From NCBI GenBank assembly GCA_011316305.1, contig SAUG01000050.1, positions 434,001 through 498,000 of the forward strand: a DNA stretch of 64,000 bases. Reading direction: 5' to 3'. The translations under genes and the position numbers were made by a program. The stretch comes from Rusavskia elegans (Eukaryota > Ascomycota > Lecanoromycetes > Teloschistales > Teloschistaceae). The notes under the pieces were generated by a model that made no database searches, was not told the DNA's origin, and was given only the letters and a program-made list of their open reading frames with translations. How positions within the stretch are numbered: the stretch's first letter is position 1; every line of letters begins with the position of its first letter. Shown here one piece after another: positions 12,742 through 23,852 of this stretch.

Positions 12742-13473
12742 AGGATCCATCTACGCCAGTTCGAGACCAGACAAGACTCAAGCGCTGGCACGAACTGCCA
12801 GGTCATCGACCTCTCGATCGCACTTCAACCCGCGAATTGCGTTCCTTCGTTAAGTTCGAGAACATTTTTTTCATCCAGTCGGAATCTACAATTCGGATCT
12901 TGAGGGCAGGAAAGAGCCTCTGCCTCAGGCTCATTTGACTTTGCGCCCACCCCAGATTCGGAGAATCTGGAATATGACGATGATATGTTCTCAAGGCTTC
13001 GAATCGTATTGAGAACTCACGATAAGTATTGTTTAAGCAGAGGAGCAAATAATGGGCTAGAATTAGCTTCACTTCCTGCGGGGGTTCTTACACGTTAAAA
13101 CTCCTGCTTTGAAATTCTTGTATGAGGATTGAGGCTATATCTTTGACTGTGCCATGCAGCCGCGTACGCGATTCCATCTCCCTAAAAGCCGTTCGATCGG
13201 CATTGCTATCATCCTCTTCGTGCAAGTCTTGCAGAATATCCGACCTACTGCTTCCTTACGCACCTTCGTCCAATTAAACACCAATTGCAATGAGGGGCGT
13301 ACAACAGCCTATGCCTTGATGTGGAATATCTTTTTTACGTCGCTCAGACATCACTGTACAGCTGCCACGTTAGATGTAGAGGTCGATATTGAATAGAGTA
13401 TTAGCCTTATATTGGATTGGATTTGTATCATGTGCACCAGGCGTTTCAGTTGCTGTGCGCACCCCCTAGCAAT
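12742..13473. other. Intergenic, convergent 3' ends
   Basis: This lies between the 3' ends of the F-box-like and thioesterase genes. Small ORFs (about 80-90 codons) on both strands lack recognisable features. I see nothing definite. Confidence 0.4.
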
Positions 13474-14615
13474 CTACTCTTGCTCTGACGAGCCACCCAG
13501 CCGTTCGCTCAACCATCCCTCCAAATCATCCATCTCCTTAGGATCGGCACTATGCACCAACCCCTTATAAACCCTCATATCAACCTTCCACCCCAACCCC
13601 TTCAGCGCCTCAGCCGTCCGTTGCCCCCACTCCAGCTTAACCAAAGGGTCCGCCTCGCCATGGCCCATGAAGATAGGCGTATTCGAATTCGCGGATTTCA
13701 GGGCCGGGGTAATGAGTTTAGGTAGTGCGTCGGCGAGAAGGAGATAAGACGAAAGGCCGAAGATGCCGGCGAGGGGATAAGGGGATGTGAGGCCAGCGAA
13801 GATGGAGATGGACCCGCCTTGGGAGAAACCGCCGAGGATGATGCGGGAGGAGGGGATGCCTTTGTCTATTTCGGCTTTGATGAGGCTGTGGAAGTAGTCT
13901 CTTGATTTGAGGATGCCGGGTTGGTCTTGGGCTTGGGCGAGATCGTCGAAGGCAATCTGGGACGTCGGGACTGGTTAGAATGGTTGAGATGGGGCGACGT
14001 TGATTGAAGTGAGGGGACCATGTCTCACAATATCGTACCAGCCTGGCATCTGCATACCGAAGTTCTGTATCGCGTGTTAGCTTCGATGCACGAAGAATTG
14101 TCACTCGCATCAAATATCAATCGTAATATGGGTCACACAGATACTGCCAAACAAGTCTTTGGAATTCGAGTACCGTTATACCACGCTCGTTGCTCCAATT
14201 GTATGATGACAGCCAAGCAATCGTCAGCACGAAATGTCACGTCGAGGTACCGACTGCTCTACACGCCCCATTGTGACTGATTTCGACACAACCGAGGAAG
14301 GGGGACGACTACGCTTGAAGCACTTACCACTGTGATGGGGATGCTCGGCGCATTGGGGAAGATGAATGCTACTCCCTCGAACTTTCCACGTCGACGGTAG
14401 TTCTCGGCTATTGAAAGCCTTTGGATGGTGTGTCAGGGTCGCAGTGGTCAAAGCCGGAACGAATCGCGCTCACCATCCGTGTCCGCTGTGGTTGTGAGCT
14501 CCTTAGCGCCACGCGTAGGGATAAGTACATACGTATCCCCAAGACCGTGGGCCCAGATGACAGTTGCGGTATGCTTCTTCAGCGCTGGCACGACTAAAGG
14601 GGCCAACTGTGCCAT
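13474..14615 (-). CDS. Acyl-protein thioesterase 1 / carboxylesterase
   Basis: Alpha/beta-hydrolase that removes palmitate from proteins such as Ras and G-alpha; cytosolic. Exons 14615-14533, 14418-14328, 14064-14029 and 13956-13474 give 230 residues, the normal length. The sequence opens with a TVIWAHGLGDT block (oxyanion region), then FIFPNAPSIPITVNFGMQMPGW. The nucleophile elbow GGFSQGGSIS supplies the catalytic Ser, and FMGHGEADPLV and GLVHSA carry the catalytic Asp and His. The third exon is only 36 nt (NFGMQMPGWYDI) and lies behind a 263-nt intron. I start at MAQLAP; an in-frame upstream ATG at 14690 would add a hydrophobic leader. Confidence 0.9.
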
Positions 14616-15136
14616 GACTACAGAATGAAGGATGGTAAGAGATAACGAGAGATAGACGATATTATATCTTGAAGGGTTGCCAATCTGCATAGATCTGATA
14701 TGTATTTGCCTTAGGGATCGAAACCCGATCGAGTCGATGTGGGGTGATAGCGCTAAGATTGATCGACGCAGGGATCGCTTGTGGAACGCTCTCTCGGGAG
14801 CTTCGGGTCGACGTTCCAGTCTTTCACAAGACTGCTTCGGTCATGGTAAGTCGCTCATCCGGTTCATCGTCCATGGTCTATTCAAAGAGTAGTCCAATCA
14901 AGAAAGGGCCCAGGATTTATTTAATTGGTTTCGTAACAACGTGTTGCTGCTGTTGTCATGTTACTACTGTGTAGGAACGGGCAGATATTGAGCCGATACG
15001 CCGGCAGAAGTTGCAGTGCATGACGTCATCATGTTGGAGCCGCCACGCGTAGGCGGGAGCCTTCCAACCTGAGTATTTGTAGTCTTTTCTTCCTTTGCCT
15101 CTTCTTCTCTATCATCATCAATCTCCATAGTTCAAG
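14616..15136. other. Intergenic, divergent promoters
   Basis: This is the shared upstream region of the thioesterase and fasciclin genes. A strong C/T-rich tract (15085-15130) directly precedes the fasciclin ATG. No RNA gene or repeat seen. Confidence 0.4.
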
Positions 15137-16603
15137 ATGAAGTTCACCTATATTTTGCCCCTTGCGGCCCTTACTACCGCCTTCGTCCTTCCGGAGCAGC
15201 AGCTCTTTAGCGAGCTCGCCGTCGAGTCTCACAGGTCTGCCGATTCTGCCTTCGACAAGCTGCCATCCAAGGAACAGGTCGTGGACCAGGTCGAGCACTC
15301 TTTCGAAAAGCTCACCGGTAAATTCGGCAAAGCCATCAAATGCTCCAAGCATGCTCTGGACTCAGCCATCGACTATGCCGCAGAAGCAGGCAATGACGTC
15401 GCCGAAAAAGTGCAGAAGACAGGCTTCGAGGCCGCCTCATGGATGGATTCTACAGCCCATCTCGGCTCCAATGGTCATCATCACAACGAGCCTAATCAGA
15501 CATTGTATCAGTTGATCTCAACGAGCAAGTACACCACCAAGCTTGCTGCTGCCATCAACGAATACCCGGATCTGGTAGTCCTCCTCAACGGGACAATCGC
15601 CAACTACACCGTCTTCGCCCCAATCGATAGTGCCTTTGACAAAATTCCAGACAAGGCACCTAAGCCATCCAAGGAGTTCTTGAAGAAGGTTCTACTCTAT
15701 CACATCTCACCAGAATTCTACCCAGCCGGGAAGGTTTTGGTCACCCACACCGTACCTACTGCCTTGACCGTTGATACTGTTGGCATCGGACCTCAGCGGG
15801 TCAGCACCAACATTGGTCTGAGGGGTTTGACCGTCAACTTTTATGCCCGCATCATTGCCATTGATATTGTAGGTTACCGTGTCCAATCTCAGAAGTGACC
15901 AATATCTGACCATCAGTAGTTCGGAACAAACGGAGTTATTCATGGCATCGACAGCCTTCTCGTACCACCGCCAAATGCCGTGGACATCATCCAGTTCCTA
16001 CCTGGAGAGTTTAGCACCTTGGAGCTCGGCCTCACCAAGACCGGACTGCTCCCAATTATCAATGACACCTCCAAACACATTGGTGGAACCGTCTTCGCTC
16101 CGTCCAACTTCGCCTTCCAGAAACTCGGACCCAAGATCACCGGCTTCCTCTTCAGCAGCTATGGTCTGAAATACCTGAAGGCCCTGCTCTCATATCACGT
16201 CGTGGCCAATCAGACCCTGTACTCCGATGCGTACTACGCCGTGGACTCTGTCGAAAACAAGGACATTCCCAAAGGCACCTTCCACGTAAGTCAACTTATT
16301 GCCTATTGAGGTGTCATCATACTGAATATCTTCCAGATTGATCTTCCAACGCTGCTGGTAGGCAAGTCACTGAGCGTCAACGTCGCTCGCTACGGCCGCA
16401 TCATCATCATCAGGATCAACGCTTTTTCACAAGTAACCATTGAGGACGGCATCGCCGCCGACGGTGTCATTCAAGTCGTTAGCGACGTCCTGATCCCACC
16501 CAAGAGAATCGACCGCATGGAGCAGCATTATCAGGGCGAGGAATTGACTGTTAAGGACCTCCAGGAAAGGCTGGAACCTTTCGTCGACAACGTTGAGTTG
16601 TAG
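15137..16603 (+). CDS. Secreted fasciclin (FAS1) two-domain protein
   Basis: Exons 15137-15868, 15920-16285 and 16337-16603 give 454 residues. A signal peptide is clear (MKFTYILPLAALTTAFVLP). After a helical, charged region (residues ~25-115) come two FAS1 domains. The first has TLYQLISTSKYTTKLAAAI, YTVFAPIDSAFDKIP, LLYHISPE and a VIHGIDSLLVPP end. The second begins FSTLELGLTKTGLLPIIND and has GTVFAPSNFAFQKLG, LLSYHVVANQTLY and VIQVVSDVLIPPKRI. FAS1 proteins act in adhesion or at the cell surface. There is no obvious C-terminal GPI-type hydrophobic tail, so secretion is more likely than anchoring. NGT and NYT sequons suggest N-glycosylation. The first acceptor is ambiguous (TAG after CAG); the chosen one, ending at 15919, avoids an immediate stop. 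Confidence 0.9.
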
Positions 16604-17077
16604 AGAGAAGCCTAGACTGACCTCTACCCATCACCCGAAGCAAAAGATTGAGAATGTATGTACGAAGGATGGAAATGGTGGAAGCATAGCGAGGGTCAAC
16701 CTGTATAGCTAGAATGTGATATCATTACCATTCATATGCATTGTGTTGCAATTTCCGATCATGCTGCCTACTGCGTTGTTTCCTCTCTTTTCCCACAATG
16801 CTCGACAAACCAGCATGGTCCTCGCAGACCCCAAGATCCAATACAACGTTACCTCCTTCCATCATCCATTTTACTTCTGCTGGGTCATGTTCACAGAGTC
16901 CCATCTTGCACCTGCCATTTTCTCACATTCGTCTTCGTGATCAATATGAATAAGCGCCTACTAACAGCAAACACAAACGTTCTTGGATCTTCTTGGCAGT
17001 GAAATTTTCTTTTAGCACTTGCTGCACTTGGTGAAAACATCGTACACATAACGTCTCCCAAGGGCACTCATTTCATC
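16604..17077. other. Intergenic, convergent 3' ends
   Basis: 3' flanks of the fasciclin and POP1 genes. The sequence is pyrimidine-rich; only overlapping 70-90-codon ORFs without family features are present. Confidence 0.4.
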
Positions 17078-19955
17078 TCACGCTAACTCCCACCTCGCCA
17101 ACCGGCCCACACTCTGACCCGCATCCCTCACAATACACAACCTCCTTACAACCTTGTTCCCCAGCCTCTTCTCCACCTCCGCGATCTCCTTCCTCATCGC
17201 CTCCCCCTCTCCATCCGTCGTTAAAGAGTCATCGACCCTTGTGCTAGCCTCCGTACTTCGCTGTTGCTGTGATTGTATAATCTTTGAGAGGGCAATACAA
17301 CCAATCGCACTCCCCTTTCCCAGTCCAAGATCATAATTCCCCATCGTGACGAAACCAATCAGATCTTCAGCGTCTGGGACACAGGGATAGTCAGGGTTAC
17401 CCGGCTGGAGCGGTCCATCGGTTAACCTTTCTCTAGGATGGAGGAGCGAGAATGCGGTGTGCTGGGTGCGGAGCTGATGGGATTCGTTATGGGGGAGGGA
17501 GGCGAGGATTTTTTTGTTGCTGTTGCTGCGGTTGAAGGCGTCGATGGTAGTGTTTTGGGTTCTTTTGGGCGGATAGAGGATTGAGGAGGCGAGGGCGAGC
17601 CATTGGGAGCGGAGGTTGGGGGAGGAGGCGGGGAGGCGGTAGATTCGTGCGCAGGTTACTGGGTGGCCGCGGGAAAGGAGGGTGAGGTTGACGGTTGTTA
17701 TGTCGTGGGAGGCTGGAGGGATGAGGTTCGGGTTGGCAAGAAGACGTGCTGACTGCTGGAGTGGCACTTGGTGGATTGGACGAGGCAAAAATTCTGTTTC
17801 TTCGGCGCCTTGGGGATTCTCAGGAGTGTTTTGAGCCGGATTCGCAGATGCTTCCTGTGTTGTTGCTGAGTCTTTGGTGGTTGCTTGGGAAGCAGTTGCA
17901 GGATCTGGCGCCGGTTTCGGGTTGAAGAGATAGTCCCAATCGCATGCCCAGCCCAATCCAATCTCCCCTTTCTTCGTTTTGCCTAGTTCAAGGCTGTCCC
18001 ATGCTGTTCTCTTGCTCTTCGGCCGCTTCTCCCAATCGGCTCTCCTTTTGGCACGCTCCTTCAATTCCCATTCCCAGCCCGCTTGAGACCCTGGGTAGTC
18101 GCCAGGAAACCACGGAAGACCTTGCTCAAAAGCAATTTGCCGAGTTTCTTCGAGACAACCAAAGCGAGGATTGCCGCCAGTGGAGAGAGGGTAATGCATA
18201 ATATGATACCAGACTGGTAGGACGCACTTCCATGGAAGGAGTAGAGTCCAAGACCCTTGTGCTCCAGAGGTTGGTGATCGGGAGACAATTAACAAGATAG
18301 GAATTTGAGGGTCTGTAGGTGCTGCAGAAGGAAAATCTCCGGGTAGAGCGTCACCCTTCCTCCTATTGATAGCTTTCTGGCTGGGCAGTAATCGAGATGC
18401 TGTGAGTCGAGCTGTACGATCGAAGATCGATTGAGATGTTTTGACTTTGTCAGGAGGCCACTCAGCTAGGACCTGAAGAAGTTCATCATTCGCCGAATCA
18501 GACGCTGGAGGTTTGAACGTTCGTGGAGGATATCTTAATCGAGGATCTGATACATTGAAACCTAGGACTGCGTTTTGTGGTAAGGTGGACGGGTTGGTGA
18601 CCAAACCAAGAGACGACCAGGTTTCAGCACATGCATTTACCGTAGCCTCTTCGCTGGTCTTCAATACTGGTTTCAACGCAGCCAGCAATGCTTCTGTCGA
18701 TCCCGGTCCAGTAAGCTGAACGCTACCAAGTTCAAAACGCAAATCCTCGACCATTACTGAAGGACGTTGTAACTTCGCGACCTTCAGTATCTCCGTCCAC
18801 AGTTGCAAGAAAGCTGAAGGATGAACTCTCATGAAAAGTCTTCTCTTTCTTTTTCCAATTATCGTTGAAGAGCCTTCACCGGCTGGTAGAGTGCCTTCTT
18901 GTACGCACCAGACAATAGCCACTTCTGATATCCACGTTTTCTCACCATCCCGCTCCCTTACCCATCCGTGCCATGCCCTTGTACCTGCTCTCCACTTCAC
19001 CATTCGGTTGCCAGATAATGCGTCTTCATCAATGCCTAAGCTCCGGAGTAGTCCGAGCAAGCTAGCTTCCACTCCCTCGACCCCAATCGTACTCATGTAA
19101 CTCGTATCCCACGCTACACATCCCCTGATTGATCCAGCTCGATGGGTCTTGCGGAAACTCTTCTCGGTCGGACTAAGAGGAATGGCAAAGCGCCATAGTG
19201 GATGTTTGGGCTCCGTCATGTGTGCTCTCTTTGCATGGTATACGTGGGTTGGAAGCCAGGACTTGTGTTTCTGACGCTTCCGAAATTTGGTAGCTGGTTG
19301 CTCGGGTTTAGACAACGTGTTCTTTTTGAGGGTTCGAATATGTATAGCTGGAGTATCTCCCTTTTCTGGCTTCGACCCATCCCCCTTTTGTTCTCTTACT
19401 TCAGCCCGTTTGCTTTTTGCTCGGGCATGCATCTTTTGCAGTTTATCTACAGTCTGCAGACGGAGGCGCATGTGAGCATTCGCTTTCCGTCGCCGTGATA
19501 CCATTGAAGGTGTATTGTCTTCCTTCATCTTAACGCTTGCAGAACAGTGTAAGCGAGAGCATTTCCACAGTAAACCAGTTTTCGAAAGGGAAAGCGCTTA
19601 CCTCCCTGGCCGCTCTCTTCCTCAAACTTTTTGGCACCTTCTTGACATTGTGACTTGCTGTTCTCCTTCTCAATTCGTTTGGCACCTGCTGAAAGGCCCT
19701 GGAGCTCAAGGACCTCTTAGATGCCCCCATGCTCTCTTCCATAGCTTTGATCTCGAATTCGCGTGCCTTGACAAAGGCAGATACGTCAAGTTCTCCATTC
19801 CGATTCAATGCCTTGTCTGATGCTTGAGTCAGGATGGTCCTGGCTTCAGTTTGCTTTGCGCGTTTGGAGTTGCGGCTGCTGTTCGAAGCTTTGGCGAAGT
19901 CTTGAGGCTGCTTCCGCTTTTTGCCTGCAGCAGGGATCAAGCTTTGATCTGGCAT
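17078..19955 (-). CDS. POP1: Pop1, RNase P/RNase MRP protein subunit
   Basis: Largest protein of nuclear RNase P and MRP, needed for 5' processing of tRNA and for rRNA processing. Exon 1 (19955-19602) and exon 2 (19528-17078) give 934 residues. The POP1 N-terminal domain is clear: FVKAREFEIKAMEESM, then SSRAFQQVPNELRRRTASHN, KVPKSLRKRA, and KSWLPTHVYHAKRAHM, with IPLSPTEKSFR following. The POPLD domain is in the second half (GSWTLLLPWKCVLPVWYHI, then GLPWFPGDYPGS), and the end has GFVTMGNYDLGLGKGSAIG and LCIVRDAGQSVGRLARWEL. I start at MPDQSL because no ATG precedes it in frame. The single 73-nt intron falls in a block of basic residues. Confidence 0.95.
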
Positions 19956-20278
19956 ACCAGATGGTTGAATACCGTAGTGCTGGCGATTTTGACATATCAA
20001 GCGGACGATTCAGTGCAAGAACATTGTCGCGGTATGGGAAGCGGGAAGCGGGCTCGTATTCGTTTGCGGCCGGTTGAACTTACCCCGCCTGTTCTCGCAA
20101 AACTCTGGCGAAGGACGTTGCTCTAAGCTGACGACAGGCAGGCAATGTAATCAGTCCTTCGAAAGAGTCTTTTCCTTTCTCTACAAACACAACCGGCTTT
20201 CTGCTCTCGTACGATGCTGGATGATGCTGACTTAAAATCCCATCATCCTTTCTCATCCTCATCACCATCACATCCCAA
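19956..20278. promoter_or_regulatory. Bidirectional promoter region, POP1 / DUF1348
   Basis: This 323-base gap separates two divergent genes and must hold both promoters. A C/T-rich tract with several CATCAC/CATCCC repeats lies immediately before the DUF1348 ATG. No specific factor site is identified. Confidence 0.4.
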
Positions 20279-20767
20279 ATGGCGACGACCGCTCAACGAC
20301 TGGTCCCGCCCTTCACCAAAGCCATCGCTCATGAGAAGGTAAAAGTCGCCCAAGCTCTTTGGAACACCCGAGATCCTCAAAAGGTCGTCCAAGCCTATAC
20401 ACCCAATAGTATTTGGCGTAATCGCTCCCACTTCTTCGTCGGCCACACCTCCATCCGCCAATTCCTCCAACAAAAATGGGCGCGCGAAAAATCCTACATG
20501 CTCCGGAAGGAACTCTTTACTTTTCAGGATAACAAGATCGCCGTGCAGTTCTGGTATGAGTATCAAGACTCGATGGACGTGATGAAGTGGAAGCGGTGCT
20601 ATGGCATCGAGCATTGGACCTTTGATGCGGAGGGGAAGATGGAGAAGAGGATGATGAGTGGGAATGATGTGCTGATTGGGGAAGATGGGGATGGACAGGG
20701 AAGGTGGTTTGAGGGGTTGAACGCGGAAGATGTGGATGGGATAGTGATTCCAGAGGGCCATTGCTGA
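20279..20767 (+). CDS. DUF1348 / SnoaL-like (NTF2-fold) protein
   Basis: A single-exon gene of 162 residues. It matches the DUF1348 family: PPFTKAIAHEKVKVAQALWN at the start, NTRDPQKVVQAYTPNSIWRN, FFVGHTSIRQFLQQKWA, ELFTFQDNKIAVQFWYEY, and RCYGIEHWTFDAEGKMEKRM. The fold is a cone-shaped NTF2-like alpha+beta barrel. Bacterial and fungal members are mostly uncharacterised; some are annotated as steroid-isomerase-like, but no substrate can be assigned. The protein has no signal peptide or membrane segment and is probably cytosolic. Confidence 0.88.
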   Translation: MATTAQRLVPPFTKAIAHEKVKVAQALWNTRDPQKVVQAYTPNSIWRNRSHFFVGHTSIRQFLQQKWAREKSYMLRKELFTFQDNKIAVQFWYEYQDSMDVMKWKRCYGIEHWTFDAEGKMEKRMMSGNDVLIGEDGDGQGRWFEGLNAEDVDGIVIPEGHC

Positions 20768-21455
20768 GGTGGAGCGATGGTCATCTTGCATACATCGGTT
20801 GTGTCACGTGGGACATAATACCCTGAAATACAACTTCCCATGCAATGAACCGAACATGGTGGCAAAGACAGTCATTCCCAAGTAGTCAGGAACGCAAGCG
20901 AGATTGAACGAAATCGGTCCAATGGTCGACATAAGTTGGCTTCTCCACGGTAGTCTGCATATATCATCCTAAGCTTCTGATTTGTCAAATCTGTACATGA
21001 CAATGACAAAAAGGTCTCTGGACCTCCTTCCCAACAACCTTTGTCTTCCGTCGTTGTTATCGAGCTAAGCTAGCTTTGCTAAAAGTGATGAAATCAGAGA
21101 GCTTTCAATGAAATTGCTACAGGCTTATCTTTCGATAGTGGATTCACCATTAACGAGAGCGGATGGGCAGATCAGCATCTTTGCACACGCCGGCCTTGCT
21201 GGTGTCATTCTGCTCCTCGATGGAAGCCAATTCTCCAATGGCGGGATGGAGACGGTAGGGAAGGGCCGTGGCGTTGAAGGCGGGCTTTTCTTCAATACTG
21301 GTGCGCTCCGTGTTCAGGGCCACGCCCCCTCCTCCCATCACACCATCATTCATGTTTCCAATTCCATCATCTTCATCATGCTCTGTGCTGCTCATAGCTT
21401 GTTCGTCTCCGTGCAGCCCGACGCCCCCCTCTTCCTCACTTGCATCATCATAGCT
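20768..21455. other. Intergenic
   Basis: Between the DUF1348 gene and the broken cysteine-rich gene. Short ORFs at 21108-21506 (both strands) are low-complexity and show no recognisable family. Nothing further seen. Confidence 0.4.
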
Positions 21456-22371
21456 TCAAAGCCAGTCAATCTCCTTTTGCTCGATTTTGTCTTTCTCCGC
21501 ATCTGAGATCACCTTGCCGTTGTGGTTGTACAATGGCGCAACGGTCCTACGCCTATACAGCTTCAGGAGGCGTCTAAGCTTCGGAAATTTCTCTGGCCCT
21601 CTGTGCTCGAGCTCCGAATCTTCAAGCTGTCTCGCACTCCTAATATCATAGTCCTTCATGACAAGGCCCCTCTTCTTTTCGGTCTCAAGTGTGTCATCGT
21701 ATAGAAAATCACGAACGTTGCGTATACGCGCTTTATCGTACTCGGTGGTACCCTTTATTAGGGCCATACTTTCCCACTCCACGAGTTCCCTCAGGGCGTC
21801 TGTTCGAATATATGCCCGGGAGTGCCAAGACTTTTTGCCAAACAATTCTTGTATATCCAGCTTTGCCTTTGGATCTCATACGCAGTCGTCTCTCTGGAAG
21901 AGCTCGTGAAAGTACTTCGCGCCCGCCTTCCTCGTAGTAGCAAGGTCGTCTAGCATAGCCTGGGGGTGGGAGCCAGGATCTGTAGCGATGGAGAAAGGGT
22001 CAGCTTCTGTACACTAGAGATTGACGTACGTGGGACAGGTCTTCAATTAGTCGGCTTAGCAGAACAGAGAGCCATACAATGCGCAGCTTGTGAACAGGAT
22101 AACACTCTTCATGGAAGCATTGGCAGGAATTGCATGTCGCGTCGCAGCACATGAAGCATATGTGACTGGCAAACTGGACACCGATACCTCGATTGGCGAG
22201 CACAGTAGATGCTCTGCCAGTGCAGAGAACATAATTTGGAAAGCGAACAGAGCACTCACAAGCGGCCCGCTTGGCTCTTCGTTGTGTCTTGCGCTTCTCT
22301 CGTCGATGTTTAGGTCGAGCGATCTTCCGTTCTGGCGTAGGGCCCTTCTTGGGCTTCTCTGTGACGTCCAT
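21456..22371 (-). pseudogene. Cysteine-rich hypothetical gene with in-frame TGA
   Basis: Not a family I recognise. A consistent three-exon model exists: 22371-22260, 22187-22078 and 22013-21456, with phases 1 and 0 preserved. It starts with a Lys/Arg-rich segment (MDVTEKPKKGPTPERK, then RREKRKTQRRAKRA), likely nuclear, followed by a Cys/His patch (SHICFMCCDATCNSCQCF, HEECY) that could bind zinc. The next segment has DLATTRKAGAKYFHELFQ. The frame then meets TGA at 21878-21876, codon 120, but stays open for 139 more codons of protein-like sequence (KLDIQELFGKKSWHSRAY to KIEQKEIDWL). A single tryptophan-to-stop or arginine-to-stop change would explain it. Alternatives are a 51-nt in-frame intron (21881-21831, weak acceptor), a sequencing error, or readthrough. 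Only the sequence evidence of an intact frame on both sides is certain. Confidence 0.5.
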
Positions 22372-23852
22372 GATTCAAGTCTGAGCAGTGTCGACACACA
22401 TATGATCGACGACGGAGTGGTGGTCAATTGGAGAGGGTCGACTCTTCGCTGGACCCATTCAACTAAAATATGTTGAGGGTGGAGTAAGCATCACGAGCGG
22501 CAAGTGGTAGTGGTAGTGCCGACGACAAAGCGCACGTGCAGGGTGTCAGGTGTAGAGTGAGTATAAAATCTAGAACTGAAGACCAGAAAAGCATCAGGCG
22601 GGGTGGCCGAAGTCGGGCGACTTTGAAAATGATAATATCGCACCTCGATGGCATTGTGGAACATCGTTCCCTCTAGGGGTCAGCTCCACAAAAGCGGCTA
22701 AAGCGCACTCCGTCTGATTTTTTGCATTTTGGAGGTCGCTCGTTCGAATCCCACAAACTCCACTTTTTGGCTCAGGGTTTTTCGGCCTTCAAAGAGAAAA
22801 GCCGCCACTGCGAACAATGAGCAAGTGAAAAGAAACCTTCCATACAACCTGTGGCATTATTGGCAAGATTCTCGGTGTTTTTTTCTGTTGGATTGCATGT
22901 GGTTAGAGTTTCACGTTAGGGGAATTGGCCGAATTTATCGCCCACTGCCACACAGAGTACCCCAACGTTCCCGAAATTTATCTTGCGACTGCAGCTTCGT
23001 TTTCGTCCTTCGTTATTTCGAGGTGTAATAAATCTTTAGTTCACTTGGTCATTACTCCCTGCCGACCCATTTCTTCTGACACTCCTTAGCAGATGCAGCT
23101 TGCTATAAGCAAAACTCAAGGTCCCCCCAATAGAGTTGTGGTGACCGATCACTTCCATCCCTTCAAGAACTAGAGCCAGATCCAGAACACTAACAGCCAC
23201 ATGGTCGTTGCTGGATAGTTCCTGGGGTCTTTGTTGGTAGCTCGATTCCCAAATGGAAAACCTCCAAGTCTTGCACAGATCAAAGGAAAATTCGCTAATG
23301 GCATGAGAACGAATCCACGATATATTCCAAGAATCAAGAGCTTTGAAAACAGCGAGATCACAACATGGCTAGTATCGTATGCTAGAGCCATGAGAATATA
23401 CATTCGTGGGTTAGAGAAGACGGAACTGAATAACAGCAAATCATGAAACAAGCCAGGGTTCTTTCTGCCTCACAAACACCCAGGCACACGACAGAGCGAA
23501 GGCAGCCCTTGTTACGGGTCCTGTGAATGCGCAACAAGGACAAGAACACGGATGCATTCGATGCAAGAGACAAGATCAAACAGCAACAGTAATGCCACGA
23601 AGAAAACCATACCTACTCTTCCCACAAAAACACCAGCACCATAACGAAAAGAAAACCAGCTGTCATCTACATCCAAACCAAAACCCACCATCCTCATTCA
23701 AAAGTGTTCCCAACTCAAGACGAAAGCCAAGACATGTCGTCCGGATCCCAAACCCGCTTACTAATCCCCCCACAACCAATCACCTCTTCCTCAATCCTCA
23801 CCTCACCTCTCGCTCACTCCCACCCACCAACCTCCTCCCCTCAGCGACAACA
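22372..23852. other. Intergenic, tRNA-like fragments only
   Basis: Upstream regions of the broken cysteine-rich gene and of TYW3. Sequences near 22595-22625 and 22700-22762 resemble tRNA D-arm and T-arm boxes, but no cloverleaf can be folded. From 23523 the TYW3 frame is open without a stop, giving Pro/Thr/Ser-rich sequence of no evident family. The last 100 bases are strongly C-rich, like a pyrimidine tract before a start codon. Confidence 0.4.

Noticed and set aside
22595..22762. tRNA-like boxes (ggtggccgaagtcggg and gttcgaatccc)
   Set aside because: The T-arm does not pair beyond the G53:C61 position, no acceptor stem can be formed, and the two boxes do not fit one cloverleaf.
23170..23451. 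Hydrophobic minus-strand ORF of 93 codons
   Set aside because: It has no signal for a real gene: no family motif, no neighbours in an exon structure, and it lies in an intergenic region.
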